The notes beneath the pieces are model-generated. The model was not told where the DNA came from. It worked only from the letters and a program-made list of their open reading frames with translations, and did not search any database. 64,000 nucleotides of DNA from a virus: positions 1 through 64,000 of the IMG/VR virus record IMGVR_UViG_3300025030_000003, one strand, 5' to 3'. A program made the position numbers and the translations under genes. Positions 40,815 to 49,110 of the stretch are shown piece by piece (position 1 is the stretch's first letter; every line of letters starts with the position of its first letter).

Positions 40815-41231
40815 TTATCTAAGACTATGTTTAATATATAGGTTAAGTATCATTCCGCCCTTTTGAACTTGCTTAGGACTATTTCTGAAAGTTACGGAAT
40901 CCCAACTAACTTTATATTCTCCATCGACTCTCCAGAGGTCTCCCCCAACTAAATTATTATAGTTTAATTCAATGCCTTCAGATATTAATTTATCAATAAT
41001 GATAGAATGTAAAGCGGAGAAAGCATCCCAAACATATAAATCTTCTGTTTCTAAATCCACAAAGAATCTTAGAGCTTTAGGTCTTGAACTATTTTCTGGT
41101 TGAGCAGAATTTCTTATTAAGTGTTTAATATCAGATAAAGAAGGGTTTTTAAATACAGTAGCTTCCGACCATTTAGATTTAATAGTCGTTAAATACTCTT
41201 CTTTCAATATATTTAATATCTTACTAAACAT
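40815..41231 (-). CDS. Late-tagged protein, 138 residues
   Basis: N-terminal tag MFSKILNILKEEYLTT. Then RFFVDLETEDLYVWDAFSALH, a pattern I recall in phage proteins (F-V-x-D-x-x-T-G-x-V-Y-V-W-x-A). Last gene of the late cluster from 44905. Function unknown. Confidence 0.72.
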   Translation of the reverse strand: MFSKILNILKEEYLTTIKSKWSEATVFKNPSLSDIKHLIRNSAQPENSSRPKALRFFVDLETEDLYVWDAFSALHSIIIDKLISEGIELNYNNLVGGDLWRVDGEYKVSWDSVTFRNSPKQVQKGGMILNLYIKHSLR

Positions 41232-41689
41232 TATTTTCTATCACTCACATCTACAATTAAAACTTTAGGTCTAACTCCTAAGATAAAAGCAGTATCTAGT
41301 CTAGTATTACCAGACATAATCCTGTATCCCCTGCTGAATTTTAATACTATAGGAACTGGCATAGAATCATTATTTTCAAACCCTTTAATGATTCTATCAA
41401 CATCCCTAGGAAATTTATAATGACTTACAAGTTCTTTTAAGGATTCTATTGATTTAGTTTGACTTCTATAATCTATATTATCATCAAAGTTTTTATCTAT
41501 TTCTACAATTTTCCCTTCTTTAGCTTTCTTTATAAATTCCTTCTCGCTGTCGAAAAGATTCCAATTCTTAATATTTCTTATTTCATATTCCCAATGATAT
41601 TCTTGACTTAATTCTTTATCGTCTGGAAGTCTCCAAGAATTATACTCAGAAAAATTCTCTTTTATTATTTTTAGAATCTTTTTAAACAT
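41231..41689 (-). CDS. Late-tagged ParB-like domain protein
   Basis: 152 residues from ATG 41689 (MFKKILKIIKENFSEY); the longer frame overlaps the upstream gene and breaks the shared N-terminus. C-terminal MPVPIVLKFSRGYRIMSGNTRL resembles the ParB/Srx nucleotide-binding core (G-N-x-R-L-x-x-A). ParB domains bind CTP; activity not shown here. Confidence 0.75.
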   Translation of the reverse strand: MFKKILKIIKENFSEYNSWRLPDDKELSQEYHWEYEIRNIKNWNLFDSEKEFIKKAKEGKIVEIDKNFDDNIDYRSQTKSIESLKELVSHYKFPRDVDRIIKGFENNDSMPVPIVLKFSRGYRIMSGNTRLDTAFILGVRPKVLIVDVSDRK

Positions 41690-41690
41690 G

Positions 41691-42479
41691 TTATTTTCTA
41701 GCCATCCCTTTAACACGTTCTTCGACCTCTTGATTCACCTTGTTAAAATCTATATCTAGTTTATCGTGTAGGAAATTGCCTCCATGGTGAACCATATCTT
41801 TAAGCCTGTCAAATTTAAGAACAAGAGTTTTAATGTCATCATAATCTTGCCCTTCTTTTACCAACTCAACAGCCTCTACATTGTTCTTAGCTAGATTATA
41901 AAATTCCTCATTTTCTTTAGCTTGTTCTCCTCTGAAGTTAATAAGAATATCTGATAAACCTTCTTCATCTAAATCTAAAAACCTATTTATGTTACCTTCT
42001 TCATCCTCTTCTTCGGTTATGTAAGGCTCCAATAAGTCTCTTAATTCGTCATCTTCCATGTGTTTAAATATGGAAGTATTTAATATACCAAAAGCAAAAC
42101 GATATCTACCTTCCCCATTTATATACTCCATTAAATCAGGGCTATACCAATCTTCTAATACTGCTTCCCTAAGTTTTTCCAATAAATTCTCTAATCCTGA
42201 TATATCCTCGGATTCTTGATATTCCGAATAGTCCCCTCCAAGAGCTTCAGCTAATTCTACTAAACCATGTTCAAATAACCAATCTGTTAATTTAAAGGAT
42301 ATTTGCTCTGTGGCTTCTTCTATATATTTTCTTAGTTGATTCTCTTTACTATCATTAAGTTTTCCAGCTTGAGATAAATATGTTAAAACTCCTATTTCCA
42401 CTAGCATATCATCTAATTCAAGATAGTCTTCGAGTAAACTTTCAGTAAGTTGTTTTAATCTTTTAAAATAGTTATTCAT
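41691..42479 (-). CDS. Acidic late protein, 262 residues
   Basis: MNNYFKRLKQLTESLLEDYL is a tag variant; the rest is strongly acidic and helical. Overlaps upstream gene by 8 bases. Could mimic DNA or act as a scaffold; no motif seen. Confidence 0.7.
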   Translation of the reverse strand: MNNYFKRLKQLTESLLEDYLELDDMLVEIGVLTYLSQAGKLNDSKENQLRKYIEEATEQISFKLTDWLFEHGLVELAEALGGDYSEYQESEDISGLENLLEKLREAVLEDWYSPDLMEYINGEGRYRFAFGILNTSIFKHMEDDELRDLLEPYITEEEDEEGNINRFLDLDEEGLSDILINFRGEQAKENEEFYNLAKNNVEAVELVKEGQDYDDIKTLVLKFDRLKDMVHHGGNFLHDKLDIDFNKVNQEVEERVKGMARK

Positions 42480-42738
42480 AAAAATGTTCTATTCCACTAT
42501 GCTGAAAATAATAAATTTTACCATCTTCGCTTCTGCCGTATTGATAATCATTTGGATATTTTTTCATATCAAGTAATATATTTTTATCTATATTACATTT
42601 TTTTAAAAATTCTTCTTTAGTTATATCCTCACCATAATAAGTGGCATCATAATATCTCTTCTGGTCTTTTTTACAAATACCTACGCAAGTTTGAGTGAAA
42701 TCTAATTTTTCTATTAAATTTATAATTTTTTTAAACAT
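42472..42738 (-). CDS. Late-tagged protein, 88 residues
   Basis: MFKKIINLIEKLDFTQTCVG; ends with YYFQHSGIEHFYE. Tag identical in its first six residues to the 27084 protein. Confidence 0.7.
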   Translation of the reverse strand: MFKKIINLIEKLDFTQTCVGICKKDQKRYYDATYYGEDITKEEFLKKCNIDKNILLDMKKYPNDYQYGRSEDGKIYYFQHSGIEHFYE

Positions 42739-42743
42739 ATTAT

Positions 42744-43022
42744 TTAACCTGAATATAATTCCCTAAGCTTTGCTTCTCCCCTTTTAGTAAGATAGTACTT
42801 ACCCTTCATATCTTTAGCTATGTAATTATTAGCTAAGGCAGAATGAAGTTGTATTCTTATATCATTTATAGTTTTAAATCCTTCTTCGGGGCTTCTGTGA
42901 GAGGCTATATTATAAAGAAGGGTTGTCATCCCTAAGTCTGTTCTATTTTTAGCAATATCCATGGGAAGAACAGCTTCTCCTAAAATATCTTTCGTTATTT
43001 TCTTTAATCTCTCGAGAGACAT
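42744..43022 (-). CDS. Late-tagged winged-helix-like protein
   Basis: 92 residues: MSLERLKKITKDILGEAV, then ISHRSPEEGFKTIND-type helices and a final GKYYLTKRGEAKLREL, which looks like the wing and last helix of a winged-helix domain. Confidence 0.66.
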   Translation of the reverse strand: MSLERLKKITKDILGEAVLPMDIAKNRTDLGMTTLLYNIASHRSPEEGFKTINDIRIQLHSALANNYIAKDMKGKYYLTKRGEAKLRELYSG

Positions 43023-43366
43023 TATTCTCCTCCTCCGTCTCCACCATCCCCATCTCCGTCATTATCATCATCGTCTCCATAATGACCAAAATAAGGATAT
43101 CCCATAATACCTTTATGAGATTTTCTTTTCTTATGTTTTTTCTTTTTTCTTTTTTCGTCTATTTCTTGGGGAACTTCTACAGAATTACATAATGCTATAA
43201 TAGTATCAAATGATTCTTTTTTCGAGTTATATGCAATCGCTTGTGCTTGCTTCAAAGCTTCTTCCTTGGTTTCTGGGGAGGAAGTTCCAATTTTACCCGT
43301 ACGTTTCCATTTGTGCATGAGTTCTTTAATTATATCACTTTTACTTTTTCGTTTATCGATAGGCAT
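43022..43366 (-). CDS. Small phage protein with Lys-rich and Asp/Gly-rich tail
   Basis: 114 residues. KSDIIKELMHKWKRTGKIGTSSPETKEEALKQAQAIAY matches a small phage family with G-T-S-x-P-x-T...QAxAIAY (DUF6496-like, from memory). Then KKKKHKKRKSHKG and a DDDDNDGDGDGG end. Confidence 0.7.
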   Translation of the reverse strand: MPIDKRKSKSDIIKELMHKWKRTGKIGTSSPETKEEALKQAQAIAYNSKKESFDTIIALCNSVEVPQEIDEKRKKKKHKKRKSHKGIMGYPYFGHYGDDDDNDGDGDGGDGGGE

Positions 43367-44880
43367 TATTCTTCACCCTCTTTGTGTATAAAATTAGTAA
43401 TAGAATATTTAACAGCAGATAATGTTTCATCTGCAAAATATTCTTCATCAAAACCATCCCAACCATATCTAGGTTCCCATATTTTTATTAGATATCCTTT
43501 GTTCTTAGACATTGTATAGTAAGGTAAAAATCCTTCATCTTGAATACTACTAAAATCATCTGCATAATCTACAGTGTCTTTTATATCTTCCATATTAAAA
43601 TTAACTATAAAGTTATCATTTTCCCTAATTATGTCAGGAAAAGTATCTTTAAGAGTATTCATAATGGTATCGTAGGCTTCCGATTCTGTACCTGATGTTT
43701 TAGCATTTCTAGCACTACTACTTATCTCATCCAACATTTCTTCTATATCGTCGAACCCCGATTTTTCTTTGAGTTCTTCTAATTTATCTTCGTCTCTACC
43801 ATCTTCGAAATAATCTACTATGTCATTAAACGATAAATGAATTTTATATAAATACTCATCTATGTCTGAGCGTTTACTATTTTTCATATTTTTTAATTCA
43901 TATCCGATACTACCATTGTCTATATCCACATCTAGGAAAAAGTCATTATCCCCAGAAAGTATTGCATAAGCTGAATCGGGACTAACATAATCCCCTCTAT
44001 TCCCTTCAGTAACAGTATCATTTAAGAAACTGTCTATATTTCTTTCATATTTTATATTTTTAGTTTCTGGGTCATACGTTAATCCATCATCTATTTTCTC
44101 TAAAAATTTTATTATCTCTTCGTCAGTATGTTCTCCTATTAGAAAGAAAAATTGAGGAGTGCTTTCTAATATACTAGGATTATTTTTAGCTAATTTTAAG
44201 AAATACTCCATAAGAGAAGGACGTTCCTCCAAAAATTCTATCATATTAATTTGACGGTCATTCTTATCCATGAATTGTTGAGATTCGAAATGAAACTGAT
44301 ATTTTTCGGTAGGGTCTTCTTTATTTATAATTATAAATAAATCCCCATCTTCAGTATAACTATCGTAGTAGCTACGAGTATTGCTAGTAGCTGTGCACCA
44401 AGAAGTCCCCGCTCCTAATTTACAAGAAGCTTCGTAGGAAGTAGGAGTCCATATCTGCCATTTATCATCCTCAAATAAAAGTTTAGCATCTTTCATACCC
44501 TGCTTTTTTAACTCTCTCTGCTGTTGTCTGGCTGATAGTTCAGTATCTTCCCCAGATATTTGTTGTAGAGCATTGTACAAATCAGGAAGAGATTTGAATT
44601 GAAATATATCTTTATTAGTAAATTTCTTTTTATTTTCTTCGAAAGAGTTTAAGTACTCAGTAACTTTATAGAAATCTTCTTCCTTTAAGTTTCCTTTATT
44701 GTATATAGAAAGAATCCACCTACCGTAGTTACCTAGATTCTCATTACCTTTGTAGGTAGGGTCTAGGGCTATAAGCTTTCTAATCATATCTTCCTCTATA
44801 TTAGGAAAATATTTTTTAATCTCCGCAATACCTTCATATATTAATTTATCAACCAACTTTGTAATCTTATTAAAGTTCAT
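43366..44880 (-). CDS. Late-tagged WCTA-domain protein, paralogue 1
   Basis: 504 residues. Tag MNFNKITKLVDKLIYEGIAE. The domain at about 150-215 reads ASCKLGAGTSWCTATSNTRSYY, then DLFIIINKEDPTEKYQFHFE and SQQFMDKNDRQI, a module I recall in many large phages with no assigned function. The C-terminal half is acidic and helical. Closely related in its first 240 residues to the 53862 protein. First gene of a late cluster, so probably packaged or structural. Confidence 0.78.
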   Translation of the reverse strand: MNFNKITKLVDKLIYEGIAEIKKYFPNIEEDMIRKLIALDPTYKGNENLGNYGRWILSIYNKGNLKEEDFYKVTEYLNSFEENKKKFTNKDIFQFKSLPDLYNALQQISGEDTELSARQQQRELKKQGMKDAKLLFEDDKWQIWTPTSYEASCKLGAGTSWCTATSNTRSYYDSYTEDGDLFIIINKEDPTEKYQFHFESQQFMDKNDRQINMIEFLEERPSLMEYFLKLAKNNPSILESTPQFFFLIGEHTDEEIIKFLEKIDDGLTYDPETKNIKYERNIDSFLNDTVTEGNRGDYVSPDSAYAILSGDNDFFLDVDIDNGSIGYELKNMKNSKRSDIDEYLYKIHLSFNDIVDYFEDGRDEDKLEELKEKSGFDDIEEMLDEISSSARNAKTSGTESEAYDTIMNTLKDTFPDIIRENDNFIVNFNMEDIKDTVDYADDFSSIQDEGFLPYYTMSKNKGYLIKIWEPRYGWDGFDEEYFADETLSAVKYSITNFIHKEGEE

Positions 44881-44904
44881 ATAACATACCCATCAAACAT
44901 TTAT

Positions 44905-44922
44905 CCTATTTATAATTTAAAA
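44905..44922 (-). promoter_or_regulatory. Late-type promoter of the 40.8-44.9 kb cluster
   Basis: TTTTAAATTATAAATAGG on the minus strand, exact TATAAATA, 25 bases before ATG 44880. Confidence 0.68.
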
Positions 44923-44923
44923 G

Positions 44924-44958
44924 AAATGTAGTAGAATTGTTTAAAAACTACTACATTT
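44924..44958 (-). terminator. Intrinsic terminator
   Basis: 11-bp stem AAATGTAGTAG/CTACTACATTT, followed on the minus strand by CTTTTAAATT, which belongs to the late promoter. Ends the pilin unit. Confidence 0.7.
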
Positions 44959-44979
44959 TATTTATTAAGTTTACAGTTA

Positions 44980-45144
44980 CTATTTATGGGTTATTGTAGC
45001 TATCCTTAAGCCCCCATCGGTGGTAAGTCTCACATCATATACTTCAGGGTCTCCTCCTTTTTTGAGGTAATCTTCTATATAGTCATTAACTTTTTTTTCC
45101 AATACGTCTAACTGTAGACTAGTTTGAAAAAATTTTACTTTCAT
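44980..45144 (-). CDS. 54-residue protein
   Basis: MKVKFFQTSLQLDVLEKKVN..., AAAAGGAG site. Ends VRLTTDGGLRIATITHK. Resembles short phage proteins with a sporadic-domain F-x-x-x...R-x-T-x-D-G-x-I-A-T pattern. Overlaps the upstream gene. Confidence 0.6.
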   Translation of the reverse strand: MKVKFFQTSLQLDVLEKKVNDYIEDYLKKGGDPEVYDVRLTTDGGLRIATITHK

Positions 45145-45335
45145 GCTCTTTCTCCTTTTATAACTTTTATGAGATGTTCCACGAAATCGTATGTGTCCTG
45201 ATAGAAGTCCAATGTTACTACGGGAATAAGAATACCATCATCTCCTTTAGCATCCGTTGTTTTGGACAACACTTTCATTTCTTTACTTTCATCATCAATC
45301 TCAATGATGTAACATGAATCTTCGTAATATTTCAT
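45141..45335 (-). CDS. 64-residue protein
   Basis: Start set at ATG 45335 (TAATG coupling to the pilin-like gene, GGAGG upstream). MKYYEDSCYIIEIDDESKEM... mixed alpha/beta. Unknown. Confidence 0.65.
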   Translation of the reverse strand: MKYYEDSCYIIEIDDESKEMKVLSKTTDAKGDDGILIPVVTLDFYQDTYDFVEHLIKVIKGERA

Positions 45336-45976
45336 TAAGGTAAGTTTCCTCCAGTTATTAATTGTCCAGAACAAGCCCATCCTGTCTTATCTTTCTGACA
45401 ATCATTTGTGTATCCTTTTAAATATATAGGATAAGCATCGTTGGGAGAATCAACTCTATTAGCAACAATACCTGTAGAAGTAATCCAGAAATAGAATACA
45501 TCTTCTCCAGCGACACTTTTACCTTTAACTCCGTCTACATTTACTAGTATATCTCCGCATATATTATTCATGTGTTGTTGAGCATAATCACAATTAGGAA
45601 ATATCATTCTTGGCATTATAACGATTCCGTTAGCCAGAGCATACTTCTCATTATTAAATGTTTCTGGGAACATGCTACCGTCTTGTAAGGATACATTTCT
45701 TAATCCAAGACTGTTATCATTACCCGAAGCAGTTTTTAAAACTACTAAATATTTTTTTAAAAAATCACTATTTAAATTTTTAAGAGTTCCTCCATTATCG
45801 TTAGAAGCCATTTGTCCCGCATTACTTAATACACTGGCTATTACTTGTACTTGACTTCTTCTTTTAATATCTCTTATCTTTGTAACAGTTGTAGGGATTG
45901 TCAGAGCACATATAACTCCGATGATAACTAACACTAGCAGAGTCTCTGCAAAAGTAAAACCATTTCTTCTTTTCAT
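45335..45976 (-). CDS. Type IV pilin/pseudopilin-like protein
   Basis: 213 residues. MKRRNGFTFAETLLVLVIIG is a textbook prepilin: short basic leader, G|FTxxE cleavage site, then a hydrophobic helix to about residue 28. The C-terminal domain has DILVNVDGVKGKS and DVFYFWITSTGIV with a late cysteine pair, as in bacterial type II secretion pseudopilins. It would need the host's prepilin peptidase. A pilin-like gene in a lytic-type phage is unusual and suggests capture from the host or interference with its pili. Confidence 0.85.
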   Translation of the reverse strand: MKRRNGFTFAETLLVLVIIGVICALTIPTTVTKIRDIKRRSQVQVIASVLSNAGQMASNDNGGTLKNLNSDFLKKYLVVLKTASGNDNSLGLRNVSLQDGSMFPETFNNEKYALANGIVIMPRMIFPNCDYAQQHMNNICGDILVNVDGVKGKSVAGEDVFYFWITSTGIVANRVDSPNDAYPIYLKGYTNDCQKDKTGWACSGQLITGGNLP

Positions 45977-46008
45977 TTTAATCTCCTTTTATTTAACCTT
46001 ACCTAATT

Positions 46009-46042
46009 AGTATAGCAAAGAAAAAGGACTTTTTCAAGTCCT
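46009..46042 (-). promoter_or_regulatory. Terminator-promoter composite A
   Basis: Hairpin AGGACTT/AAGTCCT (46025-46042) with T run; the loop carries -35 TTGAAA, 17-bp spacer, TGC-TATACT. Nearly identical to 50134-50167. Drives the pilin-like gene. Confidence 0.72.
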
Positions 46043-46072
46043 AAGTTACATAAGGTTAAGCTATTGTTACAA

Positions 46073-46354
46073 TTAAATTAATTCTATTAGTTTATTAAAT
46101 CTATAGACAAATATTAAATCTTTTGGATTTTCTACCCCTTCAAAATCTGAATTATCTTTAAATATATTTTTAATTTCAGATATTTGATTCTTACTGGGTA
46201 TTCCTTCTATAGAGTAACTTATAGTTACTTCATAGTTTTCTTCTTCGGCATTCTCTAAATTAATGCCCCGCTCTTTTAACTTGTCTCTTAACTCTTCGAT
46301 GTATATCTTTAAGTACCCATCTTCGAGTATCTTCTTTAATTTCTTATATGACAT
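46073..46354 (-). CDS. Protein with late-type N-terminal tag, 93 residues
   Basis: MSYKKLKKILEDGYLKIYIE matches the shared N-terminus. Middle EEENYEVTISYSIEG and end VYRFNKLIELI. Follows the LemA-like gene; no late box seen directly upstream, an exception. Confidence 0.68.
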   Translation of the reverse strand: MSYKKLKKILEDGYLKIYIEELRDKLKERGINLENAEEENYEVTISYSIEGIPSKNQISEIKNIFKDNSDFEGVENPKDLIFVYRFNKLIELI

Positions 46355-46363
46355 GGTTCCTCC

Positions 46364-46912
46364 CTATTTTTTGAAAACGCTTACGTCATCATCCTTACCA
46401 GTTTTAAATGAGTTTTCTGTTCTTGTGGATGTTACTATAGTTACATCTATTTCATCCCTTCCAATAATTTTAAGGAATAATCCACTTGGGAATTGTCTTA
46501 AGAGTTGCTTATGCTGTCTATTCAAGTCAAGAAGTTCTTTCTGTCTCATTGTAAAAGAGTCTCTTGAAGATGTTATAATATTCTGCAAATTTTGAAATGT
46601 TTTAGTATCTACATTAGGAACTGACTCCTGAACCCAGTTCATAATAGCCTGACCAGAATCTTTGCCTTTTCTGGCATCTGCATAACCAACTATTATCTCT
46701 TTAAGAGCATCTTTTTGACCTTGTGTTACTTCAGCCACTTGACTAATTTTCTTAAACATATTGTCATATTCGCTGGCATTGTCTTCTTGTTTGGTTTCAA
46801 TAGCTGTCCTAAGAGTTACCTCTTGGTTGGAATAATTTACGAACATACTTCCGACAAAGAACACCGCCACTATAACTATTGTAATAATACCTAATAAAAT
46901 TCTAACTAACAT
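46364..46912 (-). CDS. LemA-like membrane-anchored phage protein
   Basis: 182 residues. One N-terminal membrane segment (LLGIITIVIVAVFFVGSMF), then NYSNQEVTLRTAIETKQEDN, FKKISQVAEV and a helical body ending DDDVSVFKK. Same layout as phage proteins related to LemA. Inner-membrane anchored helical bundle; role unknown. Confidence 0.75.
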   Translation of the reverse strand: MLVRILLGIITIVIVAVFFVGSMFVNYSNQEVTLRTAIETKQEDNASEYDNMFKKISQVAEVTQGQKDALKEIIVGYADARKGKDSGQAIMNWVQESVPNVDTKTFQNLQNIITSSRDSFTMRQKELLDLNRQHKQLLRQFPSGLFLKIIGRDEIDVTIVTSTRTENSFKTGKDDDVSVFKK

Positions 46913-46940
46913 AATTTCTCCTTCTTTTATTTCTTCTTAT

Positions 46941-46969
46941 ACTATAACATAATTAAATTTATTTTTAAA
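46941..46969 (-). promoter_or_regulatory. Early promoter (weak -35)
   Basis: TTTAAA, 17-bp spacer, TGT-TATAGT. Confidence 0.45.
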
Positions 46970-46986
46970 GTGTTTGTTAAGAAATA

Positions 46987-47142
46987 TTAATCCAAATAAG
47001 TTTCATGTCCTTTTTGGATAGCCCTATTTGTCCTTTCATTATTTAAATAGACTAATCCACATCCAGAACAAACCATCCAAGGGATACATTTTAATTTTCT
47101 GGGTTTATGGGGTTCCCATTTTATTTTAGGTTGTTCCTTCAT
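46987..47142 (-). CDS. Small zinc-knuckle protein, 51 residues
   Basis: MKEQPKIKWEPHKPRKLKC... then CSGCGLVYLNNERT and a GHET end, so one CxxC plus an upstream Cys and a His. TAATG coupling. Confidence 0.62.
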   Translation of the reverse strand: MKEQPKIKWEPHKPRKLKCIPWMVCSGCGLVYLNNERTNRAIQKGHETYLD

Positions 47143-47384
47143 TAATCCTTACCTGTATAAAAGTATAACGATGTTTCTATAGTAAAAGGTATCTCTAAAT
47201 TAAATAAAAACATATCACAACACTTACATCCATTTACATATCTAAACCAAAAATCATCTACTGATATGGGTATGAGATACAATTTAAATTGAGCTTCCCT
47301 GAAGGGGATACTAATAGAAAACCCAAATAAACAATACTTAAATAAATATATTCTTAAAAAATCAAATATTTCCAGTTCAAACAT
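47142..47384 (-). CDS. Aromatic-rich 80-residue protein
   Basis: MFELEIFDFLRIYLFKYCLF..., phenylalanine and tyrosine rich, CKCC cluster near residue 53. No tail, no family. Confidence 0.62.
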   Translation of the reverse strand: MFELEIFDFLRIYLFKYCLFGFSISIPFREAQFKLYLIPISVDDFWFRYVNGCKCCDMFLFNLEIPFTIETSLYFYTGKD

Positions 47385-47388
47385 CTTG

Positions 47389-47691
47389 TTACTCCGTTAG
47401 TTCTATCAAAGACCTTATTACTTCTATAGATATATCTCTATATTCTTCTGTATTTTTAGGGTTAAAACAATCAGCTACCAAATTTAATACTTTATTAAAT
47501 TTTGAATAGGATTTCTCTCGTGTGTTGTCTATCATGTCTACAGGAATAAATAGTTTAGCAGAAGATTTAAAAGTAAATTCTATGCCAATCCACTCACTTT
47601 CTGAGTTTTCACTAAATTTACTTATCTTGATAACATATCCAGCTACTTCTTTAGTATCTATTATTCCGTTCCCTATTATATTTATTATCAC
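47389..47691 (-). CDS. 100-residue protein with MxEL-type tail (SLIELTE)
   Basis: GTG start in the last codons of the upstream gene. Ends YRDISIEVIRSLIELTE. The ribosome site for the next gene (GGAG) lies after the tail in another frame, so here tail and ribosome site are separate. Confidence 0.72.
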   Translation of the reverse strand: MIINIIGNGIIDTKEVAGYVIKISKFSENSESEWIGIEFTFKSSAKLFIPVDMIDNTREKSYSKFNKVLNLVADCFNPKNTEEYRDISIEVIRSLIELTE

Positions 47692-48149
47692 AGCACAAGT
47701 TCTCTCATCATAGTGTATGTTGTTTTGACTCCTTTACATCTTAAGTATATTTCAAACTTATCATTTATATTAGTTGTAGAGTCATACCTATATTTTATAA
47801 ATCCTACTCCAACACCATAAATAACACTAGAAGTGTGTTGAAGGAATAAAGGTACGTTATTATTTTTCAATACTACTAACACTTTAGAAGCAGGTTTATT
47901 AGCTTGTAGTGTCTTCATCAATTCTCTAGTATCTTTTCCATACTCTATAAGAGTCTTATCTACTCTAGGAATATGTTCTCTAAATAAAACCATATCGAAA
48001 GAACTGTTGGCTTCATAGGATATATCTGAATTTTCCACATAAGGATTTATGTAGGTAATAACATTACCCTCCCATATAGCTTCTTCTACCTTTAAAAATC
48101 CTATTAAAGAATCTAATTCTAATCTAAAATTCATCCAATTAGCTCCCAC
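47688..48149 (-). CDS. 153-residue protein with MxEL tail (MMRELVL)
   Basis: MGANWMNFRLELDSLIGFLK..., beta-rich. Ends CKGVKTTYTMMRELVL. Overlaps upstream gene by 19 bases. Confidence 0.72.
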   Translation of the reverse strand: MGANWMNFRLELDSLIGFLKVEEAIWEGNVITYINPYVENSDISYEANSSFDMVLFREHIPRVDKTLIEYGKDTRELMKTLQANKPASKVLVVLKNNNVPLFLQHTSSVIYGVGVGFIKYRYDSTTNINDKFEIYLRCKGVKTTYTMMRELVL

Positions 48150-48343
48150 ATTGTTAGTCGAGTAGTTAATTCCTCTTCGTTATCAAACTGAATGTAAGTA
48201 GGATTAATTTTCTTACTTAAATGTATATCGGGTAACATTTTTTGAATCCATTTGTCTTTTTCATTTCTTATAATGACACAATAATCTTTATTAACAAATA
48301 AGTAAAATTTAGTTTTATCAAACATTAAATCGAAAACACTCAT
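48131..48343 (-). CDS. 70-residue protein with MxEL tail (TMWELIG)
   Basis: MSVFDLMFDKTKFYLFVNKD..., two strand pairs. Ends FDNEEELTTRLTMWELIG. ATGA overlap upstream. Confidence 0.72.
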   Translation of the reverse strand: MSVFDLMFDKTKFYLFVNKDYCVIIRNEKDKWIQKMLPDIHLSKKINPTYIQFDNEEELTTRLTMWELIG

Positions 48344-48609
48344 GATACAAGTTCTCTCATAGCTACCAGTTTAATCATGAACTCCCCGTAGCTTTTAATG
48401 TCTTTAAATATTTTTAACTTGCATCCATCTTTTATGTTACTGTTTATAAAATGCTCTGCATCCCAATTATTCATAGTGTTTACTAATTCACAGTTATGGT
48501 CGTAAGCCACGTAACACAGAGAAGTAACATTTTTAATAACATAATATGAATCGTCGTCATATACTACATAAAAATAATTTGGGTTTATATCTTTTATTTT
48601 CCTACTCAT
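48340..48609 (-). CDS. 89-residue protein with MxEL tail (AMRELVS)
   Basis: Contains NYFYVVYDDDSYYVIKNVTSL. Ends YGEFMIKLVAMRELVS. Confidence 0.72.
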   Translation of the reverse strand: MSRKIKDINPNYFYVVYDDDSYYVIKNVTSLCYVAYDHNCELVNTMNNWDAEHFINSNIKDGCKLKIFKDIKSYGEFMIKLVAMRELVS

Positions 48610-48669
48610 ATAATCTCCTAATAAAATAGAGTTGTTACCAACTCTGGGGGAAAAAGGGAAAGGGGTTTA

Positions 48670-48870
48670 TTATTTTATTAACTCTTTTATTACTCTTTCG
48701 TTAGTTATACAATCTTGGTTATGATATCTCTTGCTACTGTACCACATACCCGTTTTTTCTTTAATATTTATACAACTGTTTCCTTTGTCTATCCATTTTT
48801 TACACCCATCACAAACAAAAGATTTTCTACTCTTTTTTACATAAATTACTTGTCTAGCACTCGTATCCAT
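48670..48870 (-). CDS. Zinc-knuckle protein with MxEL-type tail (VIKELIK)
   Basis: 66 residues from ATG 48870 (TAATG coupling; the longer frame overlaps the upstream gene). FVCDGCKKWIDKGNSC and HNQDCI give a CxxC plus CxxH/C set. Ends ITNERVIKELIK. Confidence 0.7.
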   Translation of the reverse strand: MDTSARQVIYVKKSRKSFVCDGCKKWIDKGNSCINIKEKTGMWYSSKRYHNQDCITNERVIKELIK

Positions 48871-49028
48871 TAAAGTTTTTCTCCGCATAATATACAATGA
48901 TGATTCATTTGACAAGTGTAGCAAATATTGGTAAATCTTGTTTTGAACTTCTTTTTACAAACTTTGCATTTTACTTCTATGGCTTCTTCCCTCTTCAAAT
49001 CTTTCTTTTCGCATTTGTTACACTTCAT
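48870..49028 (-). CDS. Double zinc-knuckle protein, 52 residues
   Basis: Start set at ATG 49028 (MKCNKCEKKD). Four CxxC pairs: CNKC, CKVC, CYTC and CILC, predicting two zinc ions. First gene after the promoter at 49059-49087. Confidence 0.68.
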   Translation of the reverse strand: MKCNKCEKKDLKREEAIEVKCKVCKKKFKTRFTNICYTCQMNHHCILCGEKL

Positions 49029-49058
49029 CTTTATCAAACTTTCTTTTGTTGTACTATA

Positions 49059-49087
49059 AATATACCACAATTAATTAATTTTTACAA
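49059..49087 (-). promoter_or_regulatory. Early promoter
   Basis: TTGTAA, 17-bp spacer, TGG-TATATT. Confidence 0.55.
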
Positions 49088-49110
49088 GTATTTGTAAACT
49101 TATTGTTACA

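Noticed and set aside
40681-40866. Plus-strand 61-residue ORF in the ncRNA region
   Set aside because: No ribosome site or promoter on that strand, and the opposite strand has a complete promoter-terminator unit.
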